This document shows, one piece after another, positions 35,625-44,432 of a DNA stretch of 64,000 nucleotides. The DNA comes from an uncultured Bacteroidaceae bacterium (GTDB lineage: Bacteria > Bacteroidota > Bacteroidia > Bacteroidales > Bacteroidaceae). The stretch is taken from the NCBI GenBank assembly GCA_905235575.1, contig CAJOLZ010000002.1:1-64000 (forward strand), in the 5' to 3' direction. Each line of letters opens with the position of its first letter. The first letter of the stretch is position 1. The notes beneath the pieces were generated by a model. That model was not told the DNA's origin, ran no database searches, and saw only the letters and a list, made by a program, of their open reading frames with translations. The translations under genes were made by a program, and so were the position numbers.

Positions 35625-36941
35625 ATGAAACAATATCGATTTATACTACTTTCGCTGTCTTTGATTATGGTCACCGCGGCCACAGCACAGCAGGCATGGA
35701 CACTCGAACAGTGCATACGCCATGCCATCGACAACAATCTCAGCATCCGTCTGCGGCAAGACAATATCCTTCAACAGGAGATTGCTCTCTCCACCACACA
35801 AAACAGCCGACTGCCCAACCTTTCGGGCTCGGCAGGGGAGAGTTTCAGCTTCGGACGTGCCTTGACGTCGGACAATACCTATGCCAACCGCAATACACAA
35901 AGCACAAACTTCAGCCTTTCCACCTCTGTGCCTATCTATACGGGAGGGCAGATTTCGAACGAGATACATGTGCGTCGTCTTGACCTTCAGGCTGCGCTGC
36001 AGGATTGCGAGAAAGCACGCGAAGATGTCACGCTCAACGTCATGTCGGCCTATCTCGAAGCCATCTATCAGAAAGACCTCGTCGCTGTGGCCGAACGTCA
36101 GTTGGAACTAAGTACGATGCAGGCCAATCGTCTGCGTGTGCTCTACGAGAACCAGAAGGCATCCGAGGCAGACGTCGCACAGGCGCGCTCTGCCCAGGCT
36201 CAGGACGAACTGTCACTCACACAACAGCGCAATACCTATCAGCTGGCACTTCTCTCGTTGAGTCAGCTGCTCGAACTGCCTTCGCCCGACGATTTCGACG
36301 TAGTGCAACCAGCCAAGACCGATGTCGCTTCCGATGTGCTGCCTTCGCCCGACGCAGTCTATAGTGAGGCGCTCGGGCAGAAACCGCAGATTCTGGCCGA
36401 AGAGTTCCGTTTGAAAAGTGCCGAGCGTAGCGTGCGTGTGGCGCAGAGCGGCTATTTCCCATCGCTCTATTTCAGTGGCGGACTGGGTTCCAGCTACTAC
36501 AAGACGTCTGGTTATTCCACGCCCACCTTCAGTCGACAGCTGAAGGACAACTTCAACCAATACGTAGGTCTTTCGCTATCCGTACCCATTTTCAACCGTC
36601 TCTCCACGCGCAACAACGTCCGCGCGGCACGACTGAAGGCTCATTCGCAGGAGATACAGCTCGAGGAAACACGTAAGTCGCTCTACAAGGATATTCAGCA
36701 GGCCTACTACAATGCGTTGGCAGCGCAGCGTCAGTGTTCAAGCAGCGAAGTGGCGCTCGTAGCCTCTCAGGCCGCCTTCGAGTTGATGCAGCGCAAATAC
36801 GAGAACGGGAAAGCCACGGCCACCGAATATCAGGAAGCCAGAACGAACCTGCAGAAGGCCGAAGCCACCGACGTGCAGGCACGCTATACCTATATGTTCC
36901 GTCGCAAGATTCTCGAGTTCTATCGCGAATCCAGATTGTGA
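35625..36941 (+). CDS. TolC-like outer membrane efflux protein
   Basis: 438 residues. Signal peptide to about residue 22 (TAATAQQAW), then two repeats of the outer-membrane efflux domain with long coiled coils (about 60-215 and 250-430). WTLEQCIRHAIDNN at the mature N-terminus is the typical TolC-family opening. It would complete a tripartite exporter with the preceding genes. Spacing to the adaptor gene is one base. It is the last gene of the unit; no terminator is evident before the convergent MscS gene. Confidence 0.93.
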   Translation: MKQYRFILLSLSLIMVTAATAQQAWTLEQCIRHAIDNNLSIRLRQDNILQQEIALSTTQNSRLPNLSGSAGESFSFGRALTSDNTYANRNTQSTNFSLSTSVPIYTGGQISNEIHVRRLDLQAALQDCEKAREDVTLNVMSAYLEAIYQKDLVAVAERQLELSTMQANRLRVLYENQKASEADVAQARSAQAQDELSLTQQRNTYQLALLSLSQLLELPSPDDFDVVQPAKTDVASDVLPSPDAVYSEALGQKPQILAEEFRLKSAERSVRVAQSGYFPSLYFSGGLGSSYYKTSGYSTPTFSRQLKDNFNQYVGLSLSVPIFNRLSTRNNVRAARLKAHSQEIQLEETRKSLYKDIQQAYYNALAAQRQCSSSEVALVASQAAFELMQRKYENGKATATEYQEARTNLQKAEATDVQARYTYMFRRKILEFYRESRL

Positions 36942-36961
36942 ACCGTGAATTCGAGAAAGCC

Positions 36962-37831
36962 TCAGCTCTGGTGCACCTGTATCTGCGGGAAGGGGAAGCC
37001 GATGCCGCGGCGGTTGAATTCCTCGTACACACGGCGGTTCATGTCGAAGTATACACCCCAGTAGTCGCTGCTCTTCACCCACAGACGTACGGTGAAATCG
37101 ATGCTGCTTTCCGAGAGTGAACCCAGTTCCACAAAGGGTACAGGGTCTTTCAGAATGCGTGGGTCAGCGTTTGCGATGTCCAGCACGGCCTTGCGCACCT
37201 TCTCCACATCGGTGCCATATTCCACCGTCACCACCTGGTCGACACGCCGCCGTTCGTTGCGGCTGAAGTTCACTACCGTACCACTGCTCAGCGCGCCGTT
37301 GGGCACGTATATCTCCTTGTTGTCGAGCGTGGTAAGTATGGTGTGGAAAATCTGAATAGCCTTCACGACACCTTCTACGCCTTGGGCCGAAATATAGTCA
37401 CCCACGCGATAGGGTTTGAAGAGGAGCAACAGGATGCCACCGGCCAGATTTTGCAGATTGCCGCTCAAGGCCATGCCAACAGCCACGCCGGCCGAGGCGA
37501 GCAGTGCGGCAAACGAAGTGGTATTCACACCCAGCGCACTCACTACCGTGATGATGAGCAGCACCATGAGCAGTACGTTCACAAAACTCTTCGTGAAGGA
37601 GGCTATCGTGGGGTCCACCTTCCTGCGCTCCATCATCTGCGCCACAATCTTGTTGATGAGCTTGACGAAGAAACGTCCCACCACGAATATCAGCAGTGCC
37701 ACCAGGATGCTCTTCCCGGCCTGCACGCCCATGTCAGTGAGTTGCTGCAGCAGGTGGCTCAACTGGCCGTTTCCCACTGCCTCCAATACTTCTTTTCCGG
37801 CTTCAATAGTCTCTGCTTGTAAATAAGTCAT
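36962..37831 (-). CDS. MscS family mechanosensitive channel
   Basis: 289 residues. Helices near 38-60, 80-100 and the pore helix around FAALLASAGVAVGMALSGNLQNLAGG (about 110-135), which has the Ala/Gly packing pattern of MscS TM3. After it, LLLFKPYRVGDYISAQGVEGVV and the beta domain with IYVPNGALSSGTVVNFSR. Small MscS-type channels release solutes on hypo-osmotic shock. The start at 37831 (MTYLQAET) is chosen because the promoter box is at 37877-37870. Convergent with the efflux operon. Confidence 0.93.
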   Translation of the reverse strand: MTYLQAETIEAGKEVLEAVGNGQLSHLLQQLTDMGVQAGKSILVALLIFVVGRFFVKLINKIVAQMMERRKVDPTIASFTKSFVNVLLMVLLIITVVSALGVNTTSFAALLASAGVAVGMALSGNLQNLAGGILLLLFKPYRVGDYISAQGVEGVVKAIQIFHTILTTLDNKEIYVPNGALSSGTVVNFSRNERRRVDQVVTVEYGTDVEKVRKAVLDIANADPRILKDPVPFVELGSLSESSIDFTVRLWVKSSDYWGVYFDMNRRVYEEFNRRGIGFPFPQIQVHQS

Positions 37832-37869
37832 AGTTGTTCTTAAATAGGTTGGTTCGATATTTTCTAATG

Positions 37870-37877
37870 CAAAATTA
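37870..37877 (-). promoter_or_regulatory. -7 box of the MscS gene
   Basis: TAATTTTG on the minus strand, about 39 bases before the start codon. Confidence 0.55.
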
Positions 37878-37942
37878 CGCAAATCTCACGAATTATGCGA
37901 CGCCTGCACCCATGTTTTTTCTCCGCTGCTCTTGAAGGGTTG

Positions 37943-38032
37943 AAAAACGCACCATGCTTTTCGCCGTGTCGCACCACGTTGCGCAGGCTGTCGCACCACG
38001 CTGCGTTGCCCGTCGCACCACGTTGCGTTTTT
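37943..38032. repeat. 22-base GC-rich interspersed repeat, site 7
   Basis: Symmetric ends: AAAAACGCACC on the left and TGCGTTTTT on the right, with three full units between. It lies between the divergent MscS and SRP RNA promoters, where no transcription unit ends, so a terminator role is not obvious here. Confidence 0.8.
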
Positions 38033-38093
38033 CACAATTTTGCATTCTGAACGAATTTTTGCTCTTTTGCTTTCCTATTCTGAATTTTCTTTG

Positions 38094-38101
38094 TACCTTT
38101 G
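38094..38101 (+). promoter_or_regulatory. -7 box of the SRP RNA gene
   Basis: TACCTTTG at 38094-38101; a TTTG at 38066-38069 is 24 bases upstream, longer than usual. Confidence 0.55.
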
Positions 38102-38107
38102 CAGCCG

Positions 38108-38210
38108 CAAATGGGAAAGTCCTGTACGGCATGCTCCTGGCGAATCCCCCAGGGCTTGATCGCAGCAAGGGTAGTCGGTTGTAGCGGCGCGATGCAGTAA
38201 GCTTTCCCAC
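38108..38210 (+). ncRNA. ffs: Signal recognition particle RNA, small bacterial type
   Basis: About 100 bases. The ends pair (GGGAAAG at 38113-38119 with CTTTCCC at 38202-38208). The apical part CCCAGGGCTTGATCGCAGCA (38148-38167) shows the SRP motif: CAGG on the 5' side and AGCA on the 3' side of the symmetric loop that binds Ffh. The tip reads TTGATC between GC pairs, not the usual GGAA tetraloop. The RNA with Ffh targets nascent membrane proteins. Exact ends are estimated from the promoter and the closing stem. A tRNA follows after two bases, probably on the same transcript. Confidence 0.78.
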
Positions 38211-38212
38211 CC

Positions 38213-38288
38213 GCCTCTTTAGCTCAGTTGGCCAGAGCACGTGATTTGTAATCTCGGGGTGTCGTTGGTTCGAATCCGACAAGAGGCT
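38213..38288 (+). tRNA. tRNA-Thr (anticodon TGT)
   Basis: 76 bases. Acceptor GCCTCTT (38213-38219) pairs with AAGAGGC (38281-38287). The D arm is TAGCTCAGTTGGCCAGAGCA, the anticodon loop TTTGTAA gives TGT, and the T arm GTTGGTTCGAATCCGAC has the conserved TTCGAATC. One T-T mismatch is seen in the anticodon stem. CCA is not encoded. Confidence 0.92.
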
Positions 38289-38293
38289 CAGAC

Positions 38294-38332
38294 AAAAAAA
38301 GGGAACTCGTTGTGAGTTCCCTTTCTTTTTTC
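38294..38332 (+). terminator. Terminator of the SRP RNA/tRNA transcript
   Basis: GGGAACTC (38301-38308) pairs with GAGTTCCC (38314-38321), flanked by an A-run and followed by a T-rich run. It can also serve the convergent acyl-CoA ligase gene. Confidence 0.85.
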
Positions 38333-38344
38333 CAATCCTTTCCG

Positions 38345-40027
38345 TCACATGGGCGTGTTTACGTAGAGATATCGTTTGATGCTCTTCTTGGGTGTCTTCT
38401 CGAATTCCTCTTCCATGATTTTTATGCCTGCCAGCTGTGCGTAGTTGGGCAGGTTGGGGTTGAGGTCTTTGCGGTTCTGCTCCATGATGGCAGCCACGTC
38501 GTCGGGCTGCAGCCGCAGCTGTCGCACCTGCTCGGGGTCGGGGTACACGAGTCCGTAGAGTTTCTCGTTATGTTGAATCACCACACACTCGCTCACGAGT
38601 GCCATGCCGTTCAGCTTGTCCTCGATTTCCTCGGGATAGATGTTCTGTCCGTTGGCGCCGAGGAGCATGTTCTTGCAACGTCCTTTGATGAAGACATTGC
38701 CGTCGGAGTCGATGACACCCAGGTCGCCCGTGCGATACCATCCGCCCTCCAGCAGCGTCTGCTCGGTGGTCTGCGGGTTCTTGTAGTATCCCAGCATCAC
38801 GTTCAGTCCGCGTGTCAGTATCTCTCCAGGCACGTTCTGTGGGTCGGGGCTGTCGATTTTCAGTTCCATGTTGACGACACACTTGCCGCAGCTGCCAATC
38901 TTGACATCCTTCCAGTCATCGTAGCAGATGATGGGAGCGCACTCGGTGGTGCCGTAACCCACGGTGTAGCGGAATCCTATCTCGTGCAGCAAGTTCTCCA
39001 CCTCCTGGTTGATGCCTGCTCCGCCGACGATTATTTCGTAGAAGTTGCCGCCCATGGCATTGGTGAGCGCGTCGCATATCTTCTGTTTGATGCGTTGTCC
39101 CACCACGGGCAGGCGCATCATCATGCGTATCTTGGGGTCCTGAATCTTGGGGAGTACCGACTTGCGCACTATCTTCTCGATGATGAGTGGTACGACCACG
39201 ATGAGGACGGGTTTCACCTCGGCCAGTGCCTTGATGAGCACCGTGGGCGACGCTATCTTGGTGAGGAAGTGCACGTGGACGCCGCTCAGGAATTCGAAGC
39301 AGAATTCGTATGCCATGCCGTACATGTGGGCCATGGGCAGCATGGAGAGTACGTTTGCACCGGGGGGCAGGTGTTCGCCCATCACTTGCTTGGCAAATTC
39401 GGCGTTCGACCACATGGCACGGTAGGGTATCATCACACCCTTGCTGTTGCTGGTGGTGCCGCTGGTGTAGTTTATGAGGGCCAGTTCCTCGGGCTTGTCT
39501 TGATAGTAGTTGACGTGTTCGGGGCGGAAGTTGAGCGGGTATTTCTCGCCGAAGAGACGGTTCAGATTCTCGCGGGCGAAGGTCAGACGCTCGTTGCGGC
39601 TCATCTCCAGATGGTGGTCGGTGAGCGAAATAACGCCCTCGAGTGCCGGCATGGCATCGGCATTGAGCTTCTTCCATACATTTTCGCCCACGAAGAACAG
39701 GCGGGCGTCGCTGTGGTTCACGATGTCGTGAATCTGCTCGGGATGGAACTCATGAAGGATGGGCACAGCCACGGCGCCATAGGTGATGATGCTCAGGAAG
39801 GCTGCACCCCACCGACACTGGTTCTTGCCGCAGATGGCTATCTTGTCGCCGGGCACAATCCCACTGTGCTCAAAGAGAATATGCATCTTCTCGATGATTC
39901 GCGCTACGTCTTTGTATTGCAGCGTCATTACGCCGTAATCCGAGAGTGCGTCGAGATTCCAGTAGGCCTTGATGCTGTCGGCAATCATTTGGTTGTAGGA
40001 GGTTACTTTCGTGGTATTCATTTGCAC
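38345..40027 (-). CDS. AMP-forming long-chain acyl-CoA ligase family protein
   Basis: 560 residues of the adenylate-forming superfamily. P-loop INYTSGTTSNSKGVMIP near residue 190, A5 motif VGYGTTECAP near 340, YRTGDLG near 428 and the hinge/lysine region KNMLLGANGQNIYPEEIEDKL near 450. These enzymes activate fatty acids as acyl-AMP and then acyl-CoA or pass them to another carrier. The size and the NQCRWGAAFLSIITYGAV opening suit long-chain substrates. An alternative start is the Met at 40021. Single gene with a promoter box at 40053-40046. Confidence 0.9.
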   Translation of the reverse strand: MQMNTTKVTSYNQMIADSIKAYWNLDALSDYGVMTLQYKDVARIIEKMHILFEHSGIVPGDKIAICGKNQCRWGAAFLSIITYGAVAVPILHEFHPEQIHDIVNHSDARLFFVGENVWKKLNADAMPALEGVISLTDHHLEMSRNERLTFARENLNRLFGEKYPLNFRPEHVNYYQDKPEELALINYTSGTTSNSKGVMIPYRAMWSNAEFAKQVMGEHLPPGANVLSMLPMAHMYGMAYEFCFEFLSGVHVHFLTKIASPTVLIKALAEVKPVLIVVVPLIIEKIVRKSVLPKIQDPKIRMMMRLPVVGQRIKQKICDALTNAMGGNFYEIIVGGAGINQEVENLLHEIGFRYTVGYGTTECAPIICYDDWKDVKIGSCGKCVVNMELKIDSPDPQNVPGEILTRGLNVMLGYYKNPQTTEQTLLEGGWYRTGDLGVIDSDGNVFIKGRCKNMLLGANGQNIYPEEIEDKLNGMALVSECVVIQHNEKLYGLVYPDPEQVRQLRLQPDDVAAIMEQNRKDLNPNLPNYAQLAGIKIMEEEFEKTPKKSIKRYLYVNTPM

Positions 40028-40045
40028 ATTTTTTTAATTTTTGTG

Positions 40046-40053
40046 CAAATTTA
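40046..40053 (-). promoter_or_regulatory. -7 box of the acyl-CoA ligase gene
   Basis: TAAATTTG on the minus strand, about 19 bases before the start codon, so the leader is only about 12 bases. Confidence 0.5.
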
Positions 40054-40093
40054 CGTCGAAACTTTGACATACACAAGCGTTTTACGATGAAAA

Positions 40094-40125
40094 TTGCACA
40101 TTTTTTTCAAAAATGAGTAATTTTG
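40094..40125 (+). promoter_or_regulatory. Orphan promoter-like site
   Basis: TTG at 40094-40096, 21 bases, TAATTTTG at 40118-40125. No normal gene follows for 540 bases. Two tiny frames begin within about 55 bases: 10 codons from the ATG at 40142 and 22 codons from an ATG near 40171. The region 40126-40375 otherwise holds nothing I recognise. Confidence 0.35.
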
Positions 40126-40375
40126 TGTGGGATTCATATATATGCTGATGGTTGAGAAGTGCTTTGTGTCATGAAAAAGGAAGATTCGCCAGTTCTTGCT
40201 CCGCAACAAGGTGCCGAAACGGAGTGTGAAAGGCGATGAGAATGGATGTCCTTCGCTGCGACGACATGAGCGATGAAATTCGCTGTGAGGCCAACCGCTT
40301 GATTATCAATAGTCGAATTTTTCGCGACGAATGGATTTCTCTCCGAAAATTCTCGACGAAACATGCTTTTGCCGA

Positions 40376-40420
40376 AAACGCACCACGTTGTGCAGGCCGT
40401 CGCACCACGGTGCGTTGTTC
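40376..40420. repeat. 22-base GC-rich interspersed repeat, site 8
   Basis: Two units (CGCACCACGTTGTGC and CGCACCACGGTGCG) with an 8-base spacer. The T-run is broken (TTGTTCC). It lies in the gap upstream of the DMP19-type gene. Confidence 0.75.
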
Positions 40421-40609
40421 CACGCAACGCGCTGAAACGCTTCGAAATCTGTCCTGCGCAAAATCCGGCTCAGAAAAGTGTAAACATATATTCCCCAAAT
40501 CCTCGCGTGTATGCGCGCAAAACCTTTTATATATTGTCGCTTCCGTGTTTCTGATGCTCCCCCTTCGCGCAGGTTATTATTCTGTTCGTTCGAGAAAACC
40601 AAACCAAGT

Positions 40610-40641
40610 TTTGTTTATCTACACATTTCTTCGTATTTTTG
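40610..40641 (+). promoter_or_regulatory. Promoter of the DMP19-smpB-metH operon
   Basis: TTTG at 40610-40613, 20 bases, TATTTTTG at 40634-40641. Confidence 0.75.
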
Positions 40642-40664
40642 CAGCACCTAAACAGAACTGTCGG

Positions 40665-41177
40665 ATGGAAATATCGATAAAGGAAAACGACGTGCGTCTT
40701 GCGGCCGGCAAGGGGATGGACGAGTTCGTGATGCTCTTCCACGATCGCATCATGGATGCCATCGGCGGCGAGCTCACGGAACGCACCATGCAGCAGCTGT
40801 CGGCCGACCAGATAACACTCTTGGCCTACGTCATACTGCGCACCGAGGTGATGGACGGCGGCTTCATCCAGCTCATACACAACGGCTACGGCCCCTTCAT
40901 CTTCCTGAATCCCTTTGCCAAGGCCATGAACCTGTGGGGCGCACACGACCTGCGCAATCTGATATACAAAGGACGTAAACTGTTCGAGAAATACGAAAGG
41001 CAGCTGACGCGCGACTGCAGCGACGATGACTTCATGGCGCTCTACGAGCAATATCCCGAGTTCGATGACCTGGACGACGCCTTCGTCGTGATGGAGGAGG
41101 AAGTGACAGAACTGGTGGCACACTACATCGACGACCACCTGGAGAACTTTGCACACATACAGAAGGAGGACGACTGA
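40665..41177 (+). CDS. DMP19/DUF4375 family protein
   Basis: 170 residues, mostly helical and acidic. The stretch [26 protein letters not shown] near residues 60-85 is the hallmark of the DMP19/DUF4375 family. Some family members are DNA-mimic proteins; whether this one is cannot be told. Start ATG 40665 is chosen because the promoter ends at 40641; the frame is open much further upstream but runs through a non-coding repeat. The stop overlaps the smpB start by one base, so the two are translationally coupled. Confidence 0.82.
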   Translation: MEISIKENDVRLAAGKGMDEFVMLFHDRIMDAIGGELTERTMQQLSADQITLLAYVILRTEVMDGGFIQLIHNGYGPFIFLNPFAKAMNLWGAHDLRNLIYKGRKLFEKYERQLTRDCSDDDFMALYEQYPEFDDLDDAFVVMEEEVTELVAHYIDDHLENFAHIQKEDD

Positions 41178-41659
41178 TGGCCAGAAAAACAGTGCCCGTG
41201 CCTCAGAAAAGGGGCGTCTGCATAAAGAACAAGCGAGCCGAATTCGACTTCCTGCTCTTTGACAAATTCACTGCAGGCATCGTGCTCACAGGTACCGAGA
41301 TAAAGAGCATCCGCGCCGGAAAGGCCAGCCTGGTGGACACGTACTGCATCGTCCAGAACCGCGAAGTGTGGGTAAAAAATATGTACGTGGCTCATTACGA
41401 GCAAGGCAGTTACAACAACCACATAGAACGGCGCGAACGCAAGCTGCTGCTCAACCGCAAGGAGATACGACGCATCGAGCAGACTGTGAAGAACCCAGGC
41501 TTCAGCGTTGTGCCCACACTGCTCTTCATCGACGAAAACGGACTGGCAAAACTCGATATCTACATCGTACGCGGAAAAAAAGAATATGACAAGCGGCAGA
41601 CACTGAAGGCCAAGGACGACCGACGCGAGATTGACCGACAGTTCAAGAAAGCATACTGA
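41177..41659 (+). CDS. smpB: SsrA-binding protein SmpB
   Basis: A 160-residue partner of tmRNA in ribosome rescue. [32 protein letters not shown] at the N-terminus forms the OB fold; the C-terminal basic tail ([22 protein letters not shown]) enters the mRNA channel. Length matches the family. It overlaps the preceding gene by one base and is followed by metH after 10 bases. The tmRNA gene itself is not in the window. Confidence 0.96.
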   Translation: MARKTVPVPQKRGVCIKNKRAEFDFLLFDKFTAGIVLTGTEIKSIRAGKASLVDTYCIVQNREVWVKNMYVAHYEQGSYNNHIERRERKLLLNRKEIRRIEQTVKNPGFSVVPTLLFIDENGLAKLDIYIVRGKKEYDKRQTLKAKDDRREIDRQFKKAY

Positions 41660-41669
41660 AAAACCGACA

Positions 41670-44432
41670 ATGGGCGAGACAAAAAAGATAACACTGCAAG
41701 AGGCAGTGGGGGAGCGCGTGCTGCTGCTCGACGGGGCTATGGGCACGATGATTCAGAGCTACGGACTGACCGAGGAGGACTTCCGCGGCAATCTCTCGCT
41801 GCCCGACGGCGTGTTGATGAAAGGCAACAACGACGTGCTCTCGCTCACACGTCCCGACGTGATACTCGACATACATCGACGCTATCTCGCAGCCGGTGCC
41901 GACATCATCACCTGCAATACCTTCAACAGTCAGCGCGTCTCGCAGTCCGACTACGACTGCTGCCACCTGATAGCACAAATGAACGCTGCGGCTGTGCGCC
42001 TGGCACGTCAGGCAGCCGACGAAGCCTCCACGCCTGAATGGCCGCGCTTTGTCATCGCAACCGTCGGACCCACCAACAAGACGTGCTCCATGAGTCCCGA
42101 CGTGAACAACCCCTCGTATCGTGCCATCACCTTCGACGAGATGGCTGCGGCCTATGAGGAACAGATGGAAGTGCTGCTTCGCGCCGGTGTGGAGGCCATC
42201 CTGCTCGAGACTATCTTTGACACACTCAACGTCAAAGCCGCTATTTGGGCCTTCCGTAATGTCGTTGAGCAGACGGGTATCGAAGTTCCGCTCATGTTGA
42301 GCGTCACGGTGAACGACCGTTTCGGACGTATGCTGTGCGGCCAGACACTCGAGGCATTCGTGGAAAGTGTGCGTCATGCACATCCCTTCAGCATCGGTCT
42401 GAACTGTTCGTTCGGAGCCGCCGAGATGTTGCCATGCCTGCGCGCACTCTCCGAAATAGCCCCATGCTACGTTACGGCTCACCCCAACGCCGGACTGCCT
42501 AATGAGTTCGGTGCCTACGATCAGACACCGCAGATGATGGCGTCGGCCGTGAAACCCTTTGTGGAAGAGCGTCTCGTGAATATCTTGGGCGGTTGCTGCG
42601 GCACTACGCCAGAGCATATACACGCCATGTTGCCGCTTGTACGCGCTGCCGAAAAGCATATCCCGGCACAGAATTCTGCATCCCCCATCCTTTCTCTCTC
42701 GGGGCTCGAACCTCTCCGACTGACGCCCGAAGTGGGATTCATCAATGTGGGTGAACGCTGCAACGTGGCCGGCTCACGCAAATTTCTGCGTCTGATAAAG
42801 GAAGGCAACTATGAAGAAGCGCTGCAGATAGCCCGCCGACAGGTTGAAGACGGTGCGCTCGTACTCGATATTAACATGGACGACGGTCTGCTTGATGCGG
42901 CCGCCGAGATGCGCACATTCCTGAATCTTGTGGGCAGTGAACCCGACATCTGTCGTGTCCCGATGATGATAGACAGCAGTCAGTGGCCGGTGGTGGAAGC
43001 CGGACTGAAGTGCGTTCAGGGCAAGTGTATCGTGAACAGCATCAGTCTGAAAGAGGGTACAGAAATCTTTCTTGAACGGGCACGAAGCGTACGGAAACTG
43101 GGTGCCGCTGTCGTGGTGATGGCTTTTGACGAGAAAGGTCAGGCCGACACCTACGAACGTCGCATCGAGATATGCGAGCGTGCCTATCGTCTTCTGGTGG
43201 ACGAAGTTGGCTTCCCTCCCGAAGATATCATCTTTGACCCCAACGTGCTTGCCATAGCCACGGGTATTCCCGAACACGACGGTTATGCACTTGACTTCAT
43301 ACGTGCCACCGAGTGGATTCGCACTCACCTGCCCGCAGCACACATCAGTGGCGGCGTGAGCAACCTCAGTTTCGCCTTCCGTGGCAACGATTTCCTGCGT
43401 CAGGCAATGCACGCAGTTTTCCTCTATCATGCACGTCGCGTCGGCCTCGATATGGCAATCGTAAATCCTTCGTCCAACGTAACTTACTCCGACATACCTG
43501 CAGCACAGCTTCGTGTTATTGAAAACGCCATTCTTCGACCTTCGCCAGCTTCCACCGAGGCCTTGATTGCGTTGGCTGAGGAAACGGCTCAGCAGTCCAA
43601 GAGTGCAGAAAACGACACCGTGCAGGAAACGCACGAAGTAATGTCGGTTGAGGATAGATTGATGAACGCAGTGCTTCGCGGCGGCTCAGAAACATTGGAG
43701 GCCGACCTGAACGAGGCGCTTGAGACGTACGGAAAACCCGTCGACATCATCGAAGGTCCACTGATGGAAGCCATGCGCCGCGTCGGAAAACTTTTCGGTG
43801 AAGGCAAGATGTTCCTGCCCCAGGTAGTGAAGACTGCGCGGACGATGAAGAAAGCGGTTGAGATACTTGCACCGCACATCCAGCAATCGAACTCAGACGT
43901 TTCGTCCGAGGCACATGCTGCAACTGGCCGCGTACTGTTGGCCACGGTAAAAGGTGACGTGCACGACATTGGAAAGAACATCGTTGGCATGGTGATGGCA
44001 TGCAACGGATTCCAGATACACGACCTCGGTGTGATGGTTCCAGCTGAGGTGATTGTGGCCAAGGCAAAAGAACTGCATCCCGATGTCATCGGTTTAAGCG
44101 GGCTCATCACGCCGAGTCTCGAAGAGATGGTGCGTGTGGTGAAGATGCTGCGCGAGGCCGATATACATGTGCCCGTAATGATTGGCGGTGCCACCACCAG
44201 CGAGCTCCACACGGCGTTGCGCATTGCACCTGTCTACAACGGACCTGTCGTCTGGGTGCGCGATGCCAGTCTCAATGCCCCACTTGCCACGCGTCTGCTG
44301 AGCCCGCAGGAAGGCGAAGATGCCATTCGCGAAGTGAGACAACGGCAGGAGGAACTGCGAAGTCAACATCAGACGTCCTCGGAATTGCGCTCGCTCGACG
44401 AGGCTCGTAAGAACAAGTTAAACTTATTCTGA
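41670..44432 (+). CDS. metH: Cobalamin-dependent methionine synthase lacking the reactivation domain
   Basis: About 920 residues against about 1,230 in E. coli. Domains: homocysteine-binding (about 10-320; LLDGAMGTMIQ, zinc ligands in GLNCSFGA and GGCCGTTPEH), methyltetrahydrofolate-binding (about 350-610; FINVGERCNVAGSRKF), B12 cap (about 655-735) and B12-binding (about 745-895; GDVHDIGKNIV with the cobalt-ligand His). The chain ends shortly after the B12 domain, so the SAM-binding reactivation domain is missing. The reading frame is intact and the next gene starts at its stop, so this is a natural end, not a frameshift. Start at 41670, just after smpB. The upstream metY would supply homocysteine. 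Confidence 0.94.
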   Translation: MGETKKITLQEAVGERVLLLDGAMGTMIQSYGLTEEDFRGNLSLPDGVLMKGNNDVLSLTRPDVILDIHRRYLAAGADIITCNTFNSQRVSQSDYDCCHLIAQMNAAAVRLARQAADEASTPEWPRFVIATVGPTNKTCSMSPDVNNPSYRAITFDEMAAAYEEQMEVLLRAGVEAILLETIFDTLNVKAAIWAFRNVVEQTGIEVPLMLSVTVNDRFGRMLCGQTLEAFVESVRHAHPFSIGLNCSFGAAEMLPCLRALSEIAPCYVTAHPNAGLPNEFGAYDQTPQMMASAVKPFVEERLVNILGGCCGTTPEHIHAMLPLVRAAEKHIPAQNSASPILSLSGLEPLRLTPEVGFINVGERCNVAGSRKFLRLIKEGNYEEALQIARRQVEDGALVLDINMDDGLLDAAAEMRTFLNLVGSEPDICRVPMMIDSSQWPVVEAGLKCVQGKCIVNSISLKEGTEIFLERARSVRKLGAAVVVMAFDEKGQADTYERRIEICERAYRLLVDEVGFPPEDIIFDPNVLAIATGIPEHDGYALDFIRATEWIRTHLPAAHISGGVSNLSFAFRGNDFLRQAMHAVFLYHARRVGLDMAIVNPSSNVTYSDIPAAQLRVIENAILRPSPASTEALIALAEETAQQSKSAENDTVQETHEVMSVEDRLMNAVLRGGSETLEADLNEALETYGKPVDIIEGPLMEAMRRVGKLFGEGKMFLPQVVKTARTMKKAVEILAPHIQQSNSDVSSEAHAATGRVLLATVKGDVHDIGKNIVGMVMACNGFQIHDLGVMVPAEVIVAKAKELHPDVIGLSGLITPSLEEMVRVVKMLREADIHVPVMIGGATTSELHTALRIAPVYNGPVVWVRDASLNAPLATRLLSPQEGEDAIREVRQRQEELRSQHQTSSELRSLDEARKNKLNLF

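Noticed and set aside
38312..40090. Plus-strand open frame opposite the acyl-CoA ligase gene
   Set aside because: It shows no motifs, runs through the terminator region, and the minus-strand ligase has all family motifs.
40236..40664. N-terminal extension of the DMP19-type protein
   Set aside because: The extension runs through repeat site 8 and upstream of a consensus promoter at 40610-40641; the family start fits ATG 40665.
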